Source of the DNA: Salinicoccus sesuvii
GTDB lineage: Bacteria; Bacillota; Bacilli; Staphylococcales; Salinicoccaceae
Length of the DNA: 64,000 nucleotides
Assembly: GCF_042648145.1 (NCBI RefSeq)
Contig: NZ_JBHRWV010000001.1
Location: forward strand, 1-64,000
Direction of reading: 5' to 3'
Positions within the stretch are counted from its first letter, which is position 1, and every line of letters starts with the position of its first letter. The translations under genes and the position numbers were made by a program. Shown here one piece after another: positions 42,246 to 50,618 of the stretch. Under the pieces are notes generated by a model. It was given only the letters and a program-made list of their open reading frames with translations, was not told the origin of the DNA and ran no database searches.

Positions 42246-42249
42246 CATA

Positions 42250-43158
42250 TTAGTCATCTTTATTTTTCTTATCTGCTTTTATCCGTTCCTTCATACCTGC
42301 AGAAGTCTCAGTACCACTTTCCATTGGTTCGTGTAGACTGCCTGAAGTGTAAGGAGCCTCAGGTGCATCTTCAATAACACTTTTGACATGATTGGCATTA
42401 AACTTCTCAGTCAGACCTGGCAGCAGACTCTCCGAAATGCCTGTCCCTTTTGTCTTGATGCCCACTTCCACACTCTCCTCGGGTTCATCTATTAAACCGA
42501 TGATTGCTTTGATGACACTCTCCGGCTTATCCATCGGTTGCATCTGAGCGCGGTGACCGGAATAGTTGCCTGAATGATCGAACCACGGAGTATCAGTCGC
42601 CCATGGATGGACGGTGCAGACATGGATGTCGTCATAACCATCTGCTTCCATTTCGCGTTGTAGTGCGTAGCTCAGTGAGGAGACAGCGTGTTTACTTGCA
42701 CTATAGGTTGTATAGTAGGGGAACGGTACTTTGGCTGCTACGGAACCGATATTGATGATAGTCCCTTTCTTTTGCTGTCTAAAATGCTTCAGTGCCACTT
42801 GACTGCCGATCATCGTCCCTAGAACATTGACATCAAGCATGCGCTTCATGTCTTCAACGGGTATTTCAGTATAGGAGCCGATCAATCCAACCCCCGCCAT
42901 ATTAATCCACACATCTATATCCCCGAAATTATCTACAGCAGCATCGTAAAGCTTTTTAACATCTGCTTCCTGACTGATATCCATTGTGACTCCAATGACA
43001 GATTCACCCAACTGGTCAGCGAGTTCCTCAATCAGATGCGTGCGACGGGCACCGATGACCACATTCGCCCCTTCTTGGGCAAGTTGTTTTGCTGTTTCCT
43101 TGCCAAATCCACTTGAAGCTCCTGCAATAACTACGGTCAGCCCTTCACGATTACTCAT
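42250..43158 (-). CDS. Short-chain dehydrogenase/reductase
   Basis: NAD(P)-dependent oxidoreductase of 302 aa. Rossmann motif VVIAGASSGFGKET near the N-terminus, NMAG-type NMAGVG, catalytic Ser before YSASK (YTTYSASKHAVSSLSY), and a tail of some 60 residues beyond the core (GLTEKFNANHVKSVIEDAPEA and a charged end) that is longer than in simple SDRs. Substrate unknown. ATG at 43158 follows GGGAGA; an upstream in-frame ATG (43173) has no site. Divergent from the PadR gene. Confidence 0.9.
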   Translation of the reverse strand: MSNREGLTVVIAGASSGFGKETAKQLAQEGANVVIGARRTHLIEELADQLGESVIGVTMDISQEADVKKLYDAAVDNFGDIDVWINMAGVGLIGSYTEIPVEDMKRMLDVNVLGTMIGSQVALKHFRQQKKGTIINIGSVAAKVPFPYYTTYSASKHAVSSLSYALQREMEADGYDDIHVCTVHPWATDTPWFDHSGNYSGHRAQMQPMDKPESVIKAIIGLIDEPEESVEVGIKTKGTGISESLLPGLTEKFNANHVKSVIEDAPEAPYTSGSLHEPMESGTETSAGMKERIKADKKNKDD

Positions 43159-43262
43159 ATTGTATTCTCCCATCTATAGTAAATATATATCTTTTTCCCT
43201 TAATACCCTTAAGTATTCGTTCAACTGATGAATAGATGAAAAGAACTACCTTTTTATATAAG

Positions 43263-43313
43263 ATAGTTGACAACTTGGCCATATCCAACTATATTACATT
43301 ATAAGATAGTTGG
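43263..43313. promoter_or_regulatory. PadR-gene promoter with three half-sites
   Basis: TTGACA (43267-43272), 17 bases, TATATT (43290-43295). ATAGTTG occurs at 43263-43269 and 43306-43313 (with an extra G), with the inverted copy CCAACTAT at 43285-43292 over the spacer and -10. This fits autorepression by the PadR protein. Confidence 0.65.
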
Positions 43314-43326
43314 TAGGAGGAAACTT

Positions 43327-43665
43327 ATGACAGTATCGAAACAGATGATGAAAGGTTTGCTGGATGGTGCCATACTCGGGCTGATTGCACAAGGTGAAAC
43401 CTATGGCTATGAAATTCTGGAAAAGCTGAAAGAAAAGGATTTTCCAGAAATCAGTGATGGCAGTATATACCCAGTACTACTAAGGTTAAGTAAGAAAGGA
43501 TACGTGAGCACACAGATGAAAACGTCGGATACGGGTGGACCAAAAAGGAAGTACTATTCCATTACTGAAAGTGGTCTTGAGGAACTGGCAGTTTTTAGAG
43601 ATAAGTGGACTTATCTTAACCACGGAATGAATAATCTGATGAGGAGTGATGAAAATGCTGAGTAA
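43327..43665 (+). CDS. PadR-family transcriptional regulator
   Basis: 112-aa winged-helix repressor: LLDGAILGLIAQGETYGYEILEKL, the recognition part EISDGSIYPVLLRLSKKGYV, and the wing GGPKRKYYSITESG. Start at 43327 after TAGGAGG. Overlaps the membrane-protein gene by 11 bases; PadR genes of this kind commonly precede HAAS/DUF1700-type membrane proteins. Ligand unknown. Confidence 0.93.
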   Translation: MTVSKQMMKGLLDGAILGLIAQGETYGYEILEKLKEKDFPEISDGSIYPVLLRLSKKGYVSTQMKTSDTGGPKRKYYSITESGLEELAVFRDKWTYLNHGMNNLMRSDENAE

Positions 43666-44428
43666 ACAATCTGAGAAGTTTCTGCTAGATTTGAGGATCG
43701 AATTGATGGTGCGAGGGAAGGACAGTCAAGAGATCGAAGAAATGGAGGAAGAACTGAGAGATCATTTGACTGAAGCCGAGGCGAATGGCGAGAGCGTGGA
43801 CAGTGTTACAGGTGGTTCTGTAAAAGACTATATACGGTCGATATCAGAAGAACTTTCGTTAGAACCTGGTCTTAAAAAGAAAGGCATGCAGCTTATTCTC
43901 TACATTCTCGGACTGTTTACTATACCGAGCCTACTCAGCGGACAGTTCGAGTTGTCGACTTCATTGCTTATATATTATTTTCTTGTGATCCTATTTATGG
44001 GCTTTGGCTCACTTTATGTCATTAAAGAGATGATCCTGAAGTATGGCGATAGTAAAAAGACATACATCTACGCTATGTCCTACGGGGCGTTGATATTTGC
44101 CGGGATGATCGGTGGACAGTTTATCATTCGCTCAAACCCAGGATTCGTTTTTTACGAAGGGAATCCAAATCTGAACTTTATTATCGGTCTATCGCTCCTT
44201 GGTCTCTTCCTGGTCATTACGTTATTTATGAAGAGATGGTTCTTTGCCGTACTCTTACTCTTATTATCTGCACCCGAACTCATAGCGAAATTTGCTACCG
44301 ACGGCGCTTCGCCGATGAGCGAAAGATATTTGATCATTTCAAGTGTGTCACTTTTCGTCTGTTCTGTAATCATTGTCGGTATTTTGTTGTACATGGGGAA
44401 GAAGGAAGATAAGCAGGCTGAAAGGTAA
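43655..44428 (+). CDS. HAAS-domain-like integral membrane protein
   Basis: 257 aa. The first 75 residues form a charged helical domain (SEKFLLDLRIELMVRGKDSQEIEEMEEELRDHLTEAE in part) that resembles the HAAS/DUF1700 module found next to PadR genes. About six membrane segments follow (LILYILGLFTIPSLLSG, LIYYFLVILFMGFGSLYVI, YGALIFAGMIGGQFII, NFIIGLSLLGLFLVITLF, WFFAVLLLLLSAPELIA, ISSVSLFVCSVIIVGILLYM). ATG 43655 is chosen by GAGGAG eight bases upstream; GTG 43646 and ATG 43649 are also open. Function unknown; probably controlled by the PadR protein. Confidence 0.8.
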   Translation: MLSKQSEKFLLDLRIELMVRGKDSQEIEEMEEELRDHLTEAEANGESVDSVTGGSVKDYIRSISEELSLEPGLKKKGMQLILYILGLFTIPSLLSGQFELSTSLLIYYFLVILFMGFGSLYVIKEMILKYGDSKKTYIYAMSYGALIFAGMIGGQFIIRSNPGFVFYEGNPNLNFIIGLSLLGLFLVITLFMKRWFFAVLLLLLSAPELIAKFATDGASPMSERYLIISSVSLFVCSVIIVGILLYMGKKEDKQAER

Positions 44429-44436
44429 AATAATGG

Positions 44437-44467
44437 TCTCCTCCAAAAATGGGGGAGGTTTTATTTA
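44437..44467 (+). terminator. Terminator after the HAAS-like gene
   Basis: An eight-base stem with G-U pairs (44437-44444 with 44451-44458), a six-base loop and a T-rich tail. Confidence 0.75.
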
Positions 44468-44482
44468 TTTCTCAATGTAATG

Positions 44483-44512
44483 TTGGATGGAGTCTTCCAA
44501 CTTCTGTATAAT
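44483..44512 (+). promoter_or_regulatory. Promoter of the MutS-like gene
   Basis: TTGGAT (44483-44488), 18 bases, TATAAT (44507-44512). Transcription would begin near 44519, only about 11 bases before the first possible start codon. Confidence 0.6.
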
Positions 44513-44529
44513 GTTGGTATATATTATTT

Positions 44530-46158
44530 TTGGAACAGGTGGTTTTCATACAACCGTTATATTTGATTACTATAGTCGTTGCGTTTACTTTCCTATTATC
44601 AATCGGCATGAGCATTTACGAGAAATATAAAATAAAAATGGCAATTAAAACACTATGGTATAGGAAGCGAGCGCTATCTGACACCAACACCCCATATGTC
44701 CATTTTCATAACTACTTCGTCAACATTATGGAAAATGAAGTGACGGAGAATAGGAATGTCGTCGATGATCAGACTTGGAGTGATCTCGATGTCGGTCAAC
44801 TACTCTCCCAAAGTAACTTTACATTTACAACGATTGGTGATGAATTGCTATATGCCACGCTCAGAAATGCGACCGATAAGAGTATGATCGACGAAGTACT
44901 AATTGAAAAGGTAAGAACGGATCGCTCATATCGCGAGAAGATTTCATACCAGTTGGCTCAATTGGGGAAATCGGGAAACTCTGATACGAGTAAGTTCATG
45001 TACGCATTTAGACCGGAGTCAACACACAATCCAGCATTCATTCTGTTGTCACTGCTCCCCATCATCGGTGTGTTTATGTTCTTCATCCACCCACTTCTAT
45101 CAATCATGACAGTACTCGGTGGCCTAGGTACTAATTTTTACATATCACAAAAACATAAATCTTCGACCGGTTTCGACTATCCAGACATCTTCCACGCCAT
45201 CAATATTATCATTGCCGCTGGAAAGATCGATTCAAGATATAATCGTAAAGGATTGAGACGGTTGTCGTTCATCAGTCCGCTTTCAATAACAGACGACAAT
45301 GCCCGTGAAATGAATTTGGGACTTCAGCTGTTCATTGGACTGAAATCCGCGTTCCTTTTGGACTACCATCTTTATCATGTGATTATTAAATCGTTGAGCA
45401 GACACCATGACCTATACGAAGAAAGTTGGCTTTACTTGGCTGGATTGGATGTAAACTATAGTGTGGCGTTATGGCGAGAGACCTTGCCTTACTATACTAT
45501 TCCGGAAACCAGCAGGACAGCCTCGATTGTAAGTGAAGAAATCTATCATCCATTGCTGACCGAACCGGTGGAAAACGATCTTGAATACGATACTGATATT
45601 CTGCTGACAGGTTCGAATGCTGCCGGGAAATCCACATTTATGAAGGCAATGGGCCTCAATGTCATCACAAGCAACGGTCTTAATACATCTACTAGCGCAC
45701 GTTTCAAGTACAAACCTGGCAAAGTAATATCCTCGATGGACATCACAGATAGTGTCATCGAAGGCGACAGCTATTTTATTAGTGAAATAAAATCGTTGAA
45801 GCGCATCATGGAGGAAGTGGAAGATTTTGAAGGAAACATCTACTGCATCATCGATGAAATCTTCAAAGGGACCAACACAGTGGAGAGGGTTGCAGCAGCA
45901 GAGACGGTACTGCGCTATCTGAACCAAAGAGAAAATGTCTTCGTTATTGCAGCAACGCATGATATGGAACTGACTGAGCTGCTGAGAGATAAGTATGCAT
46001 TCTATCACTTCAGGGAACATCTTGAAGGTGACGATATCTACTTCGACTACAAACTTCTAAAAGGAGTGGCCTCGACTTCCAATGCCATCGAACTGCTCAG
46101 GCTCTATGAGTTCCCCGATGAAGTCTATCAGGAGGCGAAGCGTAAAGTAGAGGAGTAG
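44530..46158 (+). CDS. Membrane-anchored MutS-family ATPase
   Basis: 542 aa. The C-terminal third is a MutS ATPase: Walker A GSNAAGKST (361-369), Walker B CIIDEIFKGTNTVER (about 440-454), and the AATHDMELTELL segment. A MutS lever/core region precedes it. The mismatch-recognition domain is absent. Two hydrophobic stretches near the N-terminus (about residues 11-28, LITIVVAFTFLLSIGMSI, and about 177-205, FILLSLLPIIGVFMFFIHPLLSIM) predict membrane insertion. Not mutS or mutS2 by architecture; role unknown. The start is uncertain: TTG 44530 or GTG 44539; neither has a clear ribosome site, in line with a very short leader. Confidence 0.82.
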   Translation: MEQVVFIQPLYLITIVVAFTFLLSIGMSIYEKYKIKMAIKTLWYRKRALSDTNTPYVHFHNYFVNIMENEVTENRNVVDDQTWSDLDVGQLLSQSNFTFTTIGDELLYATLRNATDKSMIDEVLIEKVRTDRSYREKISYQLAQLGKSGNSDTSKFMYAFRPESTHNPAFILLSLLPIIGVFMFFIHPLLSIMTVLGGLGTNFYISQKHKSSTGFDYPDIFHAINIIIAAGKIDSRYNRKGLRRLSFISPLSITDDNAREMNLGLQLFIGLKSAFLLDYHLYHVIIKSLSRHHDLYEESWLYLAGLDVNYSVALWRETLPYYTIPETSRTASIVSEEIYHPLLTEPVENDLEYDTDILLTGSNAAGKSTFMKAMGLNVITSNGLNTSTSARFKYKPGKVISSMDITDSVIEGDSYFISEIKSLKRIMEEVEDFEGNIYCIIDEIFKGTNTVERVAAAETVLRYLNQRENVFVIAATHDMELTELLRDKYAFYHFREHLEGDDIYFDYKLLKGVASTSNAIELLRLYEFPDEVYQEAKRKVEE

Positions 46159-46203
46159 GAAAGCAGCATCAGCAAGTCTGTTAGGAATATATATGGAGGT
46201 ATT

Positions 46204-46902
46204 ATGATGAAAGTAATCGGTTTAATTGGCGGAATGAGTTGGGAATCGTCAGTAGAGTACTATCGACTTATCAATGAAGAGGTCAGACATCGCTTGGGCG
46301 GATTACATTCGGCCAAGTGTCTACTTTATAGTGTAGACTTTGAAGAAATAGAACGATGTCAGGCATTAGGGGAGTGGCAGCAGGCAGGACATATACTCGC
46401 AGATGCAGCAGAGTCTCTTGAGCAAGGTGGTGCTGATTTCATTGTCATCTGTACCAACACAATGCATAAGGTCATAGATGAGATTGAATCAAGAGTGGGT
46501 ATTCCTGTACTCCATATCGCAGACGCTACTGCGACACAAATCAATTCACATGGCGTAACTTCAGTCGGACTGCTAGGGACACGGTATACGATGGAACAGG
46601 ACTTTTATAAGCAACGTCTGATATCCAGTGGTATCGATGTGGTCATCCCCGAAGAAGCAGAGCGTGCGACTATAAATGAGGTTATATTTGAAGAGCTGTG
46701 TATGGGAAAAATAGAACAAGCGTCCCGAGAGTACTACAAGCAAGTGATTGAAAATCTTATTGAAGCAGGTGCTGAGGGAATCATACTAGGATGTACTGAA
46801 ATTGGTCTACTGGTAAAACCGGAAGACGCAACCGTTCCAATCTTTGATACAACTTATATCCATGCAGTAGAAGCGGTGGAATGGGCATTGAAAGAAAAAT
46901 AA
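46204..46902 (+). CDS. Aspartate/glutamate racemase family protein
   Basis: Cofactor-independent racemase of 232 aa with the two catalytic cysteines: C83 in VICTNTMH and a second in IILGCTEIGLL. The N-terminus is KVIGLIGGMSWESSVEYYRLIN, typical of the YgeA/aspartate racemase group. It probably interconverts D- and L-Asp or a related amino acid. GGAGG lies before ATG 46204 (or 46207). It follows the MutS-like gene by 45 bases and may share its transcript. A strong terminator starts at its stop. Confidence 0.92.
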   Translation: MMKVIGLIGGMSWESSVEYYRLINEEVRHRLGGLHSAKCLLYSVDFEEIERCQALGEWQQAGHILADAAESLEQGGADFIVICTNTMHKVIDEIESRVGIPVLHIADATATQINSHGVTSVGLLGTRYTMEQDFYKQRLISSGIDVVIPEEAERATINEVIFEELCMGKIEQASREYYKQVIENLIEAGAEGIILGCTEIGLLVKPEDATVPIFDTTYIHAVEAVEWALKEK

Positions 46903-46946
46903 AAAGTTTTTCGTTCTTCAGTAAAGAAGAACGAAAAACTTTTTAT
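46899..46946. terminator. Bidirectional terminator after the racemase
   Basis: A 20-base arm pair (46899-46918 with 46927-46946) and an eight-base loop, A-rich and T-rich ends. Serves the racemase and the convergent lipoprotein gene. Confidence 0.9.
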
Positions 46947-46962
46947 TTTGAAGTGTGTTCTG

Positions 46963-47427
46963 CTAATGATGACCGCTCTCATGATCTTCATTATTAGGAA
47001 GTATTTCTTCGAGCAGTGCATGTTCCTGCGAGTCAAGTTCTCCGACTATAAAGTACGCGGTGGGTACCGCCTTCAAGTCTCCTGCTGATATGTTGGCTTT
47101 GGCAAAATAGAGACCAGGGACATCGGTCTCGATATTCGTTATATAGACGCCGTCCTCCCTTTGAGAAACGGGATAGTTCTCACTTGTCGAGGCACCTTCG
47201 ACCGCACGCCATACTTCTAGGTCGATTTCTGCACCGTCGATTGTTTTTTCTCCGTCACGAATCTCGATGAAAACGGGTTGACTTTCTTTTTTTTCAGAAA
47301 TTCCACTTGTATCTAGAGTAATGGATATGTCGGGAATCTCTGTATACATATCGTGAGTCTCTCTATCAACGCTACTACAAGCAGCTAGAAGGGCTGCAAT
47401 GAATATTGCAAACAATAGCCTATACAT
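46963..47427 (-). CDS. FixH/YtkA-like lipoprotein
   Basis: 154 aa. Signal YRLLFAIFIAALLAACSS with a lipobox cysteine near residue 16. The mature part has the beta-sandwich pattern of the YtkA/FixH group (VFIEIRDGEKTIDGAEIDLEVWRA, GVYITNIETDVPGLYFAKANIS) and ends in HESGHH, a possible metal-binding tail. The start at 47427 has GGAGGT six bases upstream; 47430 is possible. Overlaps the PepSY gene by eight bases, so the two are probably coupled. YtkA-like proteins often go with copper or heme handling; here that is inference. Confidence 0.8.
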   Translation of the reverse strand: MYRLLFAIFIAALLAACSSVDRETHDMYTEIPDISITLDTSGISEKKESQPVFIEIRDGEKTIDGAEIDLEVWRAVEGASTSENYPVSQREDGVYITNIETDVPGLYFAKANISAGDLKAVPTAYFIVGELDSQEHALLEEILPNNEDHESGHH

Positions 47428-48787
47428 CATCAGACCTCCGATTTTCTTTGACATTCAACCATTTCCTCAGCTTTCGGCTTCTTTGTACAATGAGCAAATC
47501 CATCAGGAACACTGCAATCAAGGAAATGCCGACAAGCGGGAAGACCAGCGCCAGTACCATTAGAATAAGGAAAGGGACTTTGTGATTGATCAATCTGTCT
47601 GATGCAGGTGCACCAGTGCTGTTTTTCGGCTTTCTTCTGAGCCACATCCAAAAACCAGTGATAACCATGGTAATGAGTCCAAGACAAATAACAAGTCCGA
47701 AAAGCTGATTGATCCACCCGAACTGGAGCCCTTTATGGATAGTGATGCCAAGTGCCATGATTTTTCCAATGATACCGTAATCTTCGAATCGATAGTCTGC
47801 GAGTATAACGCCACTATATTGGTCGATATGGACAGTTGCCTCATCTTGGGCCCGATCTGGGAAAGTCGATAAAGTAAAAACACCTTCCTCGCTATCAGGA
47901 TAGAAGACGTCGTATGTGGGATGGACTTCGATCGCCTCAGCTTTCTCGACGATATCGTTGATTGAGACGGGAATGCGTCCTGTTAGTCTTTCAGAGGTCG
48001 GTGCAGGTAGGTTTTCCGCTGCCCAGGAAACATCTGCCACCTCTTCGGTTTTAATATCGGACTCAGGAGCTGGACCCACCCAGATTGATGGAGGATAGCC
48101 AGCACCACTCATGGTCGTGAGGTTCTGCACACCATTTCCCCAGAATCCAGTCCAGAGCAAACCGGTCAAGAGAAAGAATATCAATCCGCCAGACCACCAG
48201 AATCCGGTCACAGCGTGGAGATCGCGTATCAAGATTTTCTTCCCCTGCCTTAAACGAGGAATCAGTATTCCTCCGAAATCTTTTGATTTTCTTGGAAACC
48301 AGAGGTATAGGCCCGTGATGATCATGATGATCGTCCAGCATGCGGCAAGCTCGACTATTCTGTCTCCGGCCGTCCCTGCCATAAGTTCGCCGTGAATCTT
48401 CTCTACGATATCCATCGCGCGCTTGCCGTCATCGAGAACCCCGAGTACTGCGCCGTCATAAGGATCGATGAAGACTGTATAAGAAGTACCATCGTCTGCG
48501 GTAATTCCGACTTCAGCAGAACGTTCCGGATCTTCTCCTGGGCGATAGCGAGTGACACTGCCCTCTACCTCGTTCTGTGCAATATCCACTTGATCTTCTG
48601 GAGTAATCGCATTTCCTACCGCTTCAACGTGATGATAATCCTTATATAAAACGGCTTCTATATCATATTTGAATAGATAGACCGCGCCGGTAAATGAAAG
48701 AACCAGCAATATTGGTGTAATGATAATTCCTGCATATAAATGCCATCGCCAGATGGTGGCATAGCGGTTCTTATTGGGCTGCTTCAA
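47420..48787 (-). CDS. PepSY-domain membrane protein (PiuB-like)
   Basis: 455 aa. The architecture matches PepSY-associated transmembrane proteins: N-terminal WRWHLYAGIIITPILLVLSFTGAVYLF segment with the conserved His, two external PepSY regions (PEDQVDIAQNEVEGSV and the region near ERLTGRIPVSINDIVEKAEAI), further membrane helices including WTIIMIITGLYLWFP with ITIHKGLQFGWINQLFGL, and a final membrane hairpin. Relatives are linked to iron/siderophore reduction or metal uptake. TTG start at 48787 with GGAGG seven bases upstream; the nearby ATG meets a stop after two codons. Confidence 0.88.
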   Translation of the reverse strand: MKQPNKNRYATIWRWHLYAGIIITPILLVLSFTGAVYLFKYDIEAVLYKDYHHVEAVGNAITPEDQVDIAQNEVEGSVTRYRPGEDPERSAEVGITADDGTSYTVFIDPYDGAVLGVLDDGKRAMDIVEKIHGELMAGTAGDRIVELAACWTIIMIITGLYLWFPRKSKDFGGILIPRLRQGKKILIRDLHAVTGFWWSGGLIFFLLTGLLWTGFWGNGVQNLTTMSGAGYPPSIWVGPAPESDIKTEEVADVSWAAENLPAPTSERLTGRIPVSINDIVEKAEAIEVHPTYDVFYPDSEEGVFTLSTFPDRAQDEATVHIDQYSGVILADYRFEDYGIIGKIMALGITIHKGLQFGWINQLFGLVICLGLITMVITGFWMWLRRKPKNSTGAPASDRLINHKVPFLILMVLALVFPLVGISLIAVFLMDLLIVQRSRKLRKWLNVKENRRSDDV

Positions 48788-48838
48788 TTCATTTCCTCCT
48801 TAAGTAGCTAAATTTGTAAATAATTTGTTTCGACGACA

Positions 48839-48867
48839 TTGGCTTTTATATCCAGTTAGAATATAAT
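48839..48867 (+). promoter_or_regulatory. Orphan plus-strand promoter
   Basis: TTGGCT (48839-48844), 17 bases, TATAAT (48862-48867). No annotated gene follows before the terminator at 49142. Confidence 0.6.
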
Positions 48868-48873
48868 TGAACA

Positions 48874-49188
48874 TTCAAGGAATGACGGAGAAATTCTGAT
48901 TAATTTTGCAATCGCTCATTATATATACGCATTTTTTGAATGAATGGATCAGTTATTTTGATCGTTGAGATTACTGAACTCTTTAATGACAGTATTAGTC
49001 CCGTGCTATCTGTTGCCACCATGTTCATATTCGCGATTGCGTTCTTTAGTATTATACTGGGTGTTGGATTATTCAATTCGCTGATCGCCTGCATTGTGAA
49101 ACTTTCCATGGGAATCATCTGAAAGCTTTTTGTGAAGGATAAAAAATGGACGTTCCAGCTACCTAAGATAGCTGGAACGTCCATTTTT
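48874..49188 (+). ncRNA. Possible small transcript (about 315 nt)
   Basis: Defined only by a good promoter at 48839-48867 and a strong terminator at 49142-49188. Inside is a 60-codon frame (48940-49122) whose product has a hydrophobic C-terminal half (MFIFAIAFFSIILGVGLF), but no ribosome site precedes it. Could be a regulatory RNA, a small membrane peptide gene, or a chance pairing of signals. Confidence 0.3.
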
Positions 49189-49190
49189 AT
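49142..49190. terminator. Bidirectional terminator downstream of hisIE
   Basis: A 19-base perfect stem (49142-49160 with 49170-49188), a nine-base loop, A-rich before and T-rich after. On the minus strand it ends the his operon. Confidence 0.9.
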
Positions 49191-49233
49191 TAAGATGAGG
49201 AAAGAAGAGCAAAATTAACCCTGACCACCTACT

Positions 49234-49857
49234 CTACCATTCTTCAATGTTTCCGCGAACCTTGTATGAAAGGTTTTGTCCATGTCTTATTTCGAGATTG
49301 TCTTCCACTTCTTTCAATGAAACATCCTGTTGCTTTAACAGAACGAGCATATGGTAGAAAAGATCGCTTGTTTCGTTTACAAGCTCCTGTCGATCATTGT
49401 TTTTGGCGGCAATGACAACTTCGGTCATTTCTTCACCACATTTTTTAAGAATTTTATCGAGGCCTTCTTCTGTAAGATAACTTGTGTAAGAGCCTTCTTG
49501 CGGATAGTCCACTTTTTGGTCGACAATCTTGCTGAGTGTCTGTAAGTTGAAGTGATCATCACCAAAGCAGCTCTGTGTGCCAAGGTGGCATGTTGGTCCT
49601 TGTGGATCCACCTGGATGAGTAGTGCATCAGCATCGCAGTCGAGCGCCATGCTCTTGACGATCTGGATGTGGCCACTGGTTTCCCCTTTTTTCCACAGCC
49701 GTTCTTTGGAGCGGGAGTAAAACCATACAACGTTGTCTTGGAGCGTCTTCTCGTAAGCTTCTTCATTCATGAAGCCGTTCATCAGAACCTGGCCGGTACT
49801 ACTGTCCTGCAAGATGACGGATAGCAGGCCATCGGCTTTGTCAAAATTCGGTCTCAT
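49234..49857 (-). CDS. hisI: Bifunctional phosphoribosyl-AMP cyclohydrolase / phosphoribosyl-ATP pyrophosphatase
   Basis: HisIE fusion of 207 aa for steps 2 and 3 of histidine synthesis. HisI half (about 1-105): VVWFYSRSKERLWKKGETSGH, DCDADALLIQVDPQGPTCH and CF with the zinc cysteines. HisE half (about 115-207): LTEEGLDKILKKCGEEMTEVVIAAKN. Last gene of the operon; its ATG overlaps the hisF stop by four bases. Confidence 0.96.
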   Translation of the reverse strand: MRPNFDKADGLLSVILQDSSTGQVLMNGFMNEEAYEKTLQDNVVWFYSRSKERLWKKGETSGHIQIVKSMALDCDADALLIQVDPQGPTCHLGTQSCFGDDHFNLQTLSKIVDQKVDYPQEGSYTSYLTEEGLDKILKKCGEEMTEVVIAAKNNDRQELVNETSDLFYHMLVLLKQQDVSLKEVEDNLEIRHGQNLSYKVRGNIEEW

Positions 49858-50618
49858 ATAAATCTCACCTCGATTCCTGATTGGTTAAGGGTTCTTTTCA
49901 AATCCTCGATTTCTACTTCCTTGTTGTGGAAGATGGAAGCGGCGAGTCCAGCGGAGACGCCAGTTTTCTCGAAGAGCGCTTTAAAATGGAGTGCATTGCC
50001 GGCACCGCCGCTTGCGATAATTGGAATATCCACCATTTGATTTGCACGCGCGAGAAAGTCGATGTCAAAGCCCTGCTTAACGCCGTCATGATCCATGCTT
50101 GTAATCAGGAATTCTCCGGCACCGAGTGCGGCACACTGCTCAATCCATTTAAAAGCACGAATTTCCGTCTTTTTTGAACCTCCATGGGTATGCACGAAGT
50201 AATCTGCTGCCTCGCCATCATACTTTACATCGATTGCGACACATATGCACTGACTACCGAATACTTCACTGGCTTCACGGATTAATTGCGGATTTCTGAT
50301 GGCCGCCGAATTGACACTGACCTTATCGGCACCTGCATTTAAAAGCTGACGGATATCATCGACAGTCGAGATGCCTCCACCGATTGTCAGTGGAATGAAT
50401 AGGGCTTTGGCAGTTGCGCGAATGACATCGATCATCAGCTCGTGTCCGTTTTGGGTCTTCGATATATCTAAGAAGACGAGTTCATCTGCCCCTTCTTCAT
50501 TATATCGAGTGGCCAGTTCCACAGGATCGCCGACGTCTCTAAGGCCGACAAAGTTGACTCCTTTAACGACACGGCCTTCTTTGACATCAAGGCAAGGAAT
50601 GATCCGCTTTTTAATCAT
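49854..50618 (-). CDS. hisF: Imidazole glycerol phosphate synthase, cyclase subunit
   Basis: TIM barrel of 254 aa. Catalytic D11 in IIPCLDVKEGRVVKGVNF and the second Asp in LITSMDHDGVKQGFD, with phosphate loops GGGIST and ASGGAG. Works with HisH to make IGP and AICAR. Overlaps hisA by four bases. Confidence 0.97.
   Translation of the reverse strand: MIKKRIIPCLDVKEGRVVKGVNFVGLRDVGDPVELATRYNEEGADELVFLDISKTQNGHELMIDVIRATAKALFIPLTIGGGISTVDDIRQLLNAGADKVSVNSAAIRNPQLIREASEVFGSQCICVAIDVKYDGEAADYFVHTHGGSKKTEIRAFKWIEQCAALGAGEFLITSMDHDGVKQGFDIDFLARANQMVDIPIIASGGAGNALHFKALFEKTGVSAGLAASIFHNKEVEIEDLKRTLNQSGIEVRFI

Larger units (their letters stand above)
48788..49233. other. Intergenic region between PepSY gene and hisIE
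   Basis: Contains a plus-strand promoter and a strong hairpin terminator (listed separately), with about 270 bases between them. The open frames on either strand here (60 aa on plus at 48940-49122, up to 94 aa on minus) lack ribosome sites, and the minus one would start inside the terminator. The promoter of the PepSY gene must also lie here but is not clear. Confidence 0.5.

Noticed and set aside
48900..49184. Minus-strand frame of 94 codons
   Set aside because: Its first codons lie in the terminator stem, there is no ribosome site, and later in-frame starts also lack one.
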